Positions 5,028 to 6,403 of a stretch of DNA of 6,403 nt are shown here, piece by piece (position 1 is the first letter of the stretch; the number at the start of each line of letters is the position of its first letter). Where the stretch lies: the NCBI GenBank assembly GCA_937951695.1, contig CALFBL010000212.1:1-6403 (forward strand), read 5' to 3'. A model generated the notes under the pieces. It did no database searches and had not been told where the DNA came from. It worked only from the letters and a program-made list of their open reading frames with translations. The stretch is from an uncultured Granulosicoccaceae bacterium. Its GTDB lineage: Bacteria; Pseudomonadota; Gammaproteobacteria; Granulosicoccales; Granulosicoccaceae. Made by a program: the position numbers and the translations under genes.

Positions 5028-6403
5028 ATGAGTTACACCGCTCCAGTTCGAGACATCGCTTTCATGCTGAACCACGTCGTTGGTCTTCCCGAGGTGGCGC
5101 AGCTCGAGGGCTTCGAAGACGCGACTGAGGATTTGGCCACCGCCATCTTGGAAGAATCTGCGCGCTTTACCGGAGAAGTTCTGGGGCCTTTGAACAAGAT
5201 AGGCGATGCGCAAGGGGCAAGCTGGAGCGAAGCGGGCGTAACAACAGCCCCCGGCTGGCCCGAGGCTTATGCACAGTTTGTTGAAAACGGTTGGGGTGCC
5301 TTGTCGTTTCCGGTGGAGTACGGTGGCCAGGGGTTACCGATGTGTTTGTCCAGCGCTGTGCAGGAGATGTGGCACAGCGCCAATATGTCGTTTGGCCTAT
5401 GCCCGCTGCTGACTCAGGGCGCTGTCGATGCGCTGGTGCATCACGCTACTGATGAATTGAAAAATCGCTTTCTGCCCAAAATGGTGGAGGGAGCCTGGTC
5501 TGGCACCATGAATCTGACCGAGCCACAAGCGGGCACCGATCTCGCCGCCATTCGCACCAAGGCTGAGCCTGAGGGGGATCACTACCTGATCACCGGTCAA
5601 AAGATTTATATCACCTACGGTGATCACGACATGACCGAAAATATAATTCATCTGGTTCTGGCGCGTTTACCCGACGCACCTGAAGGCGTCAAGGGCATTT
5701 CCCTGTTTGTGGTACCCAAATTCATGGTCAACGACGACGGCAGCATGGGAGACAAAAACGATGTTCGGTGTGTCTCAATCGAACACAAGCTCGGCATCCA
5801 TGCCAGCCCGACTTGCGTCATGTCCTTTGGCGATAATGAAGGTGCCATCGGCTATCTGGTCGGCGAAGAACAAGGCGGTATGAAGGCAATGTTCACGATG
5901 ATGAACAATGCAAGGCTCGCCGTCGGCCTACAAGGGCTTGCCATTGCAGAGCGCGCTTATCAGGCAGCTCTGGCTTATGCCCAGGATCGTGTTCAAGGGA
6001 GCAAGACTGAGGAGGGCGAAACCCAGCCGATCAGGATCGCCGACTATCAAGACGTCAAGCGCATGCTGCTCTCCATGCAATGCCGGATCGAGGCCATGCG
6101 CGCTATGGTCTACATCACGGCGGCTGCCCTCGATCGCGCCTCGAAACTGGATAAGGGCCCTGAACAAAAGGCAGCGAAGGAGCGGGTTGATCTCCTGATT
6201 CCTCTGGTGAAGGCTTGGTGTTCCGATATGGGCTTCGACATTGCTTCTGAAGCGGTCCAGGTGCATGGCGGGATGCCACACTGTTCCACGCAGCCCACCC
6301 CTCGAGCAGTCGAGTATTTGAAGCTCCAATTCCTGCTGTCGGAAATGAAACCATCCCCTTTTTTCTGTAGCGCATTTAGTGGTCGTGCTTTTTTGGTCAA
6401 TTC
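5028..6403 (+). CDS. Acyl-CoA dehydrogenase (large FadE/DmdC-type), 3' end missing or disrupted
   Basis: This flavoenzyme would oxidise an acyl-CoA to the 2-enoyl-CoA and pass electrons to ETF, encoded just upstream. The start at 5028 gives MSYTAPVRDIAFML, the short N-terminal extension found in the family of roughly 600 residues that includes DmdC and several FadE-like enzymes. Next come the N-terminal helical domain (about 35-155), the middle beta domain with WSGTMNLTEPQAGTDLAAIR (from about 157), IYITYGDHDM and CVSIEHKLGIHASPTCVM (from 248), and the C-terminal helical domain with MMNNARLAVGLQGLAIAERAYQ (from 291). Family-like sequence continues to SEAVQVHGGM, ending at residue 416 (position 6275). 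The residues after that do not fit. The YRDARI...YEGT segment carrying the catalytic Glu and the extra C-terminal domain are absent, although the frame stays open to the window edge. As seen, the product should be inactive. The substrate, including methylmercaptopropionyl-CoA, cannot be determined. Confidence 0.88.
   Translation, partial: MSYTAPVRDIAFMLNHVVGLPEVAQLEGFEDATEDLATAILEESARFTGEVLGPLNKIGDAQGASWSEAGVTTAPGWPEAYAQFVENGWGALSFPVEYGGQGLPMCLSSAVQEMWHSANMSFGLCPLLTQGAVDALVHHATDELKNRFLPKMVEGAWSGTMNLTEPQAGTDLAAIRTKAEPEGDHYLITGQKIYITYGDHDMTENIIHLVLARLPDAPEGVKGISLFVVPKFMVNDDGSMGDKNDVRCVSIEHKLGIHASPTCVMSFGDNEGAIGYLVGEEQGGMKAMFTMMNNARLAVGLQGLAIAERAYQAALAYAQDRVQGSKTEEGETQPIRIADYQDVKRMLLSMQCRIEAMRAMVYITAAALDRASKLDKGPEQKAAKERVDLLIPLVKAWCSDMGFDIASEAVQVHGGMPHCSTQPTPRAVEYLKLQFLLSEMKPSPFFCSAFSGRAFLVN
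6276..6403. other. Unassigned tail replacing the 3' part of the acyl-CoA dehydrogenase gene
   Basis: From about 6276 none of the three forward frames gives acyl-CoA dehydrogenase sequence. The in-frame translation (PHCSTQPTPRAVEYLKLQF...) is unlike the family, and the other two frames soon stop. The last 50 bases are more T-rich than the gene body. On the reverse strand, frames stay open across the junction, but I recognise no protein in them. It may be the edge of an insertion sequence or dispersed repeat, or foreign sequence joined during assembly. I cannot place the junction better than within a few codons of the HGGM motif, and no terminal inverted repeat or target duplication is visible because only one side is present. 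Confidence 0.5.

Noticed and set aside
5928..6400. Overlapping reverse-strand open frames near the right end
   Set aside because: Over 5928-6275 they are shadows of a well-supported acyl-CoA dehydrogenase. Only the part beyond 6276 could be real, and I recognise no protein family there.
1..6403. CRISPR array, tRNA/rRNA, phage or defence system
   Set aside because: No regularly spaced repeats, no tRNA-like cloverleaf noticed and no defence or phage proteins. The window is mainly housekeeping fatty-acid oxidation.

Overview
The window looks like chromosomal DNA from a marine-type gammaproteobacterium. It is moderately GC-rich and densely packed. Its FadJ/FadI-like pair, SIMPL protein, etfB-etfA order and large FadE/DmdC-type acyl-CoA dehydrogenase resemble those of Oceanospirillales and Pseudomonadales relatives. 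The placement is inferred from protein style, not from a marker gene. All recognisable genes are on the + strand, and both ends of the window cut through genes.

Layout. (1) 1-2971 is a tight, probably co-transcribed block: the C-terminal end of a FadJ/FadB-type 3-hydroxyacyl-CoA dehydrogenase, a FadI-type thiolase 10 nt later, a secreted SIMPL (DUF541) protein 11 nt later, and a yeast-type cytosine deaminase overlapping the SIMPL gene by 8 nt. (2) 2972-3159 is a 188-nt intergenic region with a possible promoter, a short hairpin and a perfect 8-bp inverted repeat just before the next ribosome binding site. (3) 3160-4871 is etfB (TTG start) and etfA, closed by a strong rho-independent terminator at 4899-4926. 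(4) From about 4960 a candidate promoter leads into an acyl-CoA dehydrogenase that starts at 5028 and stays open to the window end.

The genes make a fatty-acid beta-oxidation neighbourhood. The acyl-CoA dehydrogenase would make the first double bond and pass electrons to ETF (EtfAB). The FadJ-like enzyme would hydrate and oxidise the product, and the thiolase would release acetyl-CoA. The SIMPL protein and the cytosine deaminase have no obvious part in this pathway.

The main anomaly is at the right end. The acyl-CoA dehydrogenase matches its family very well up to the His-Gly-Gly-Met motif (codons ending at 6275). It then changes into unrelated sequence, although the frame stays open. The expected catalytic Tyr-Glu-Gly-Thr segment and the C-terminal domain are absent. 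This is either a mobile-element or repeat insertion that broke the gene, or an assembly join near the contig end. I see no CRISPR array, RNA gene, phage gene or clearly new multi-gene system.
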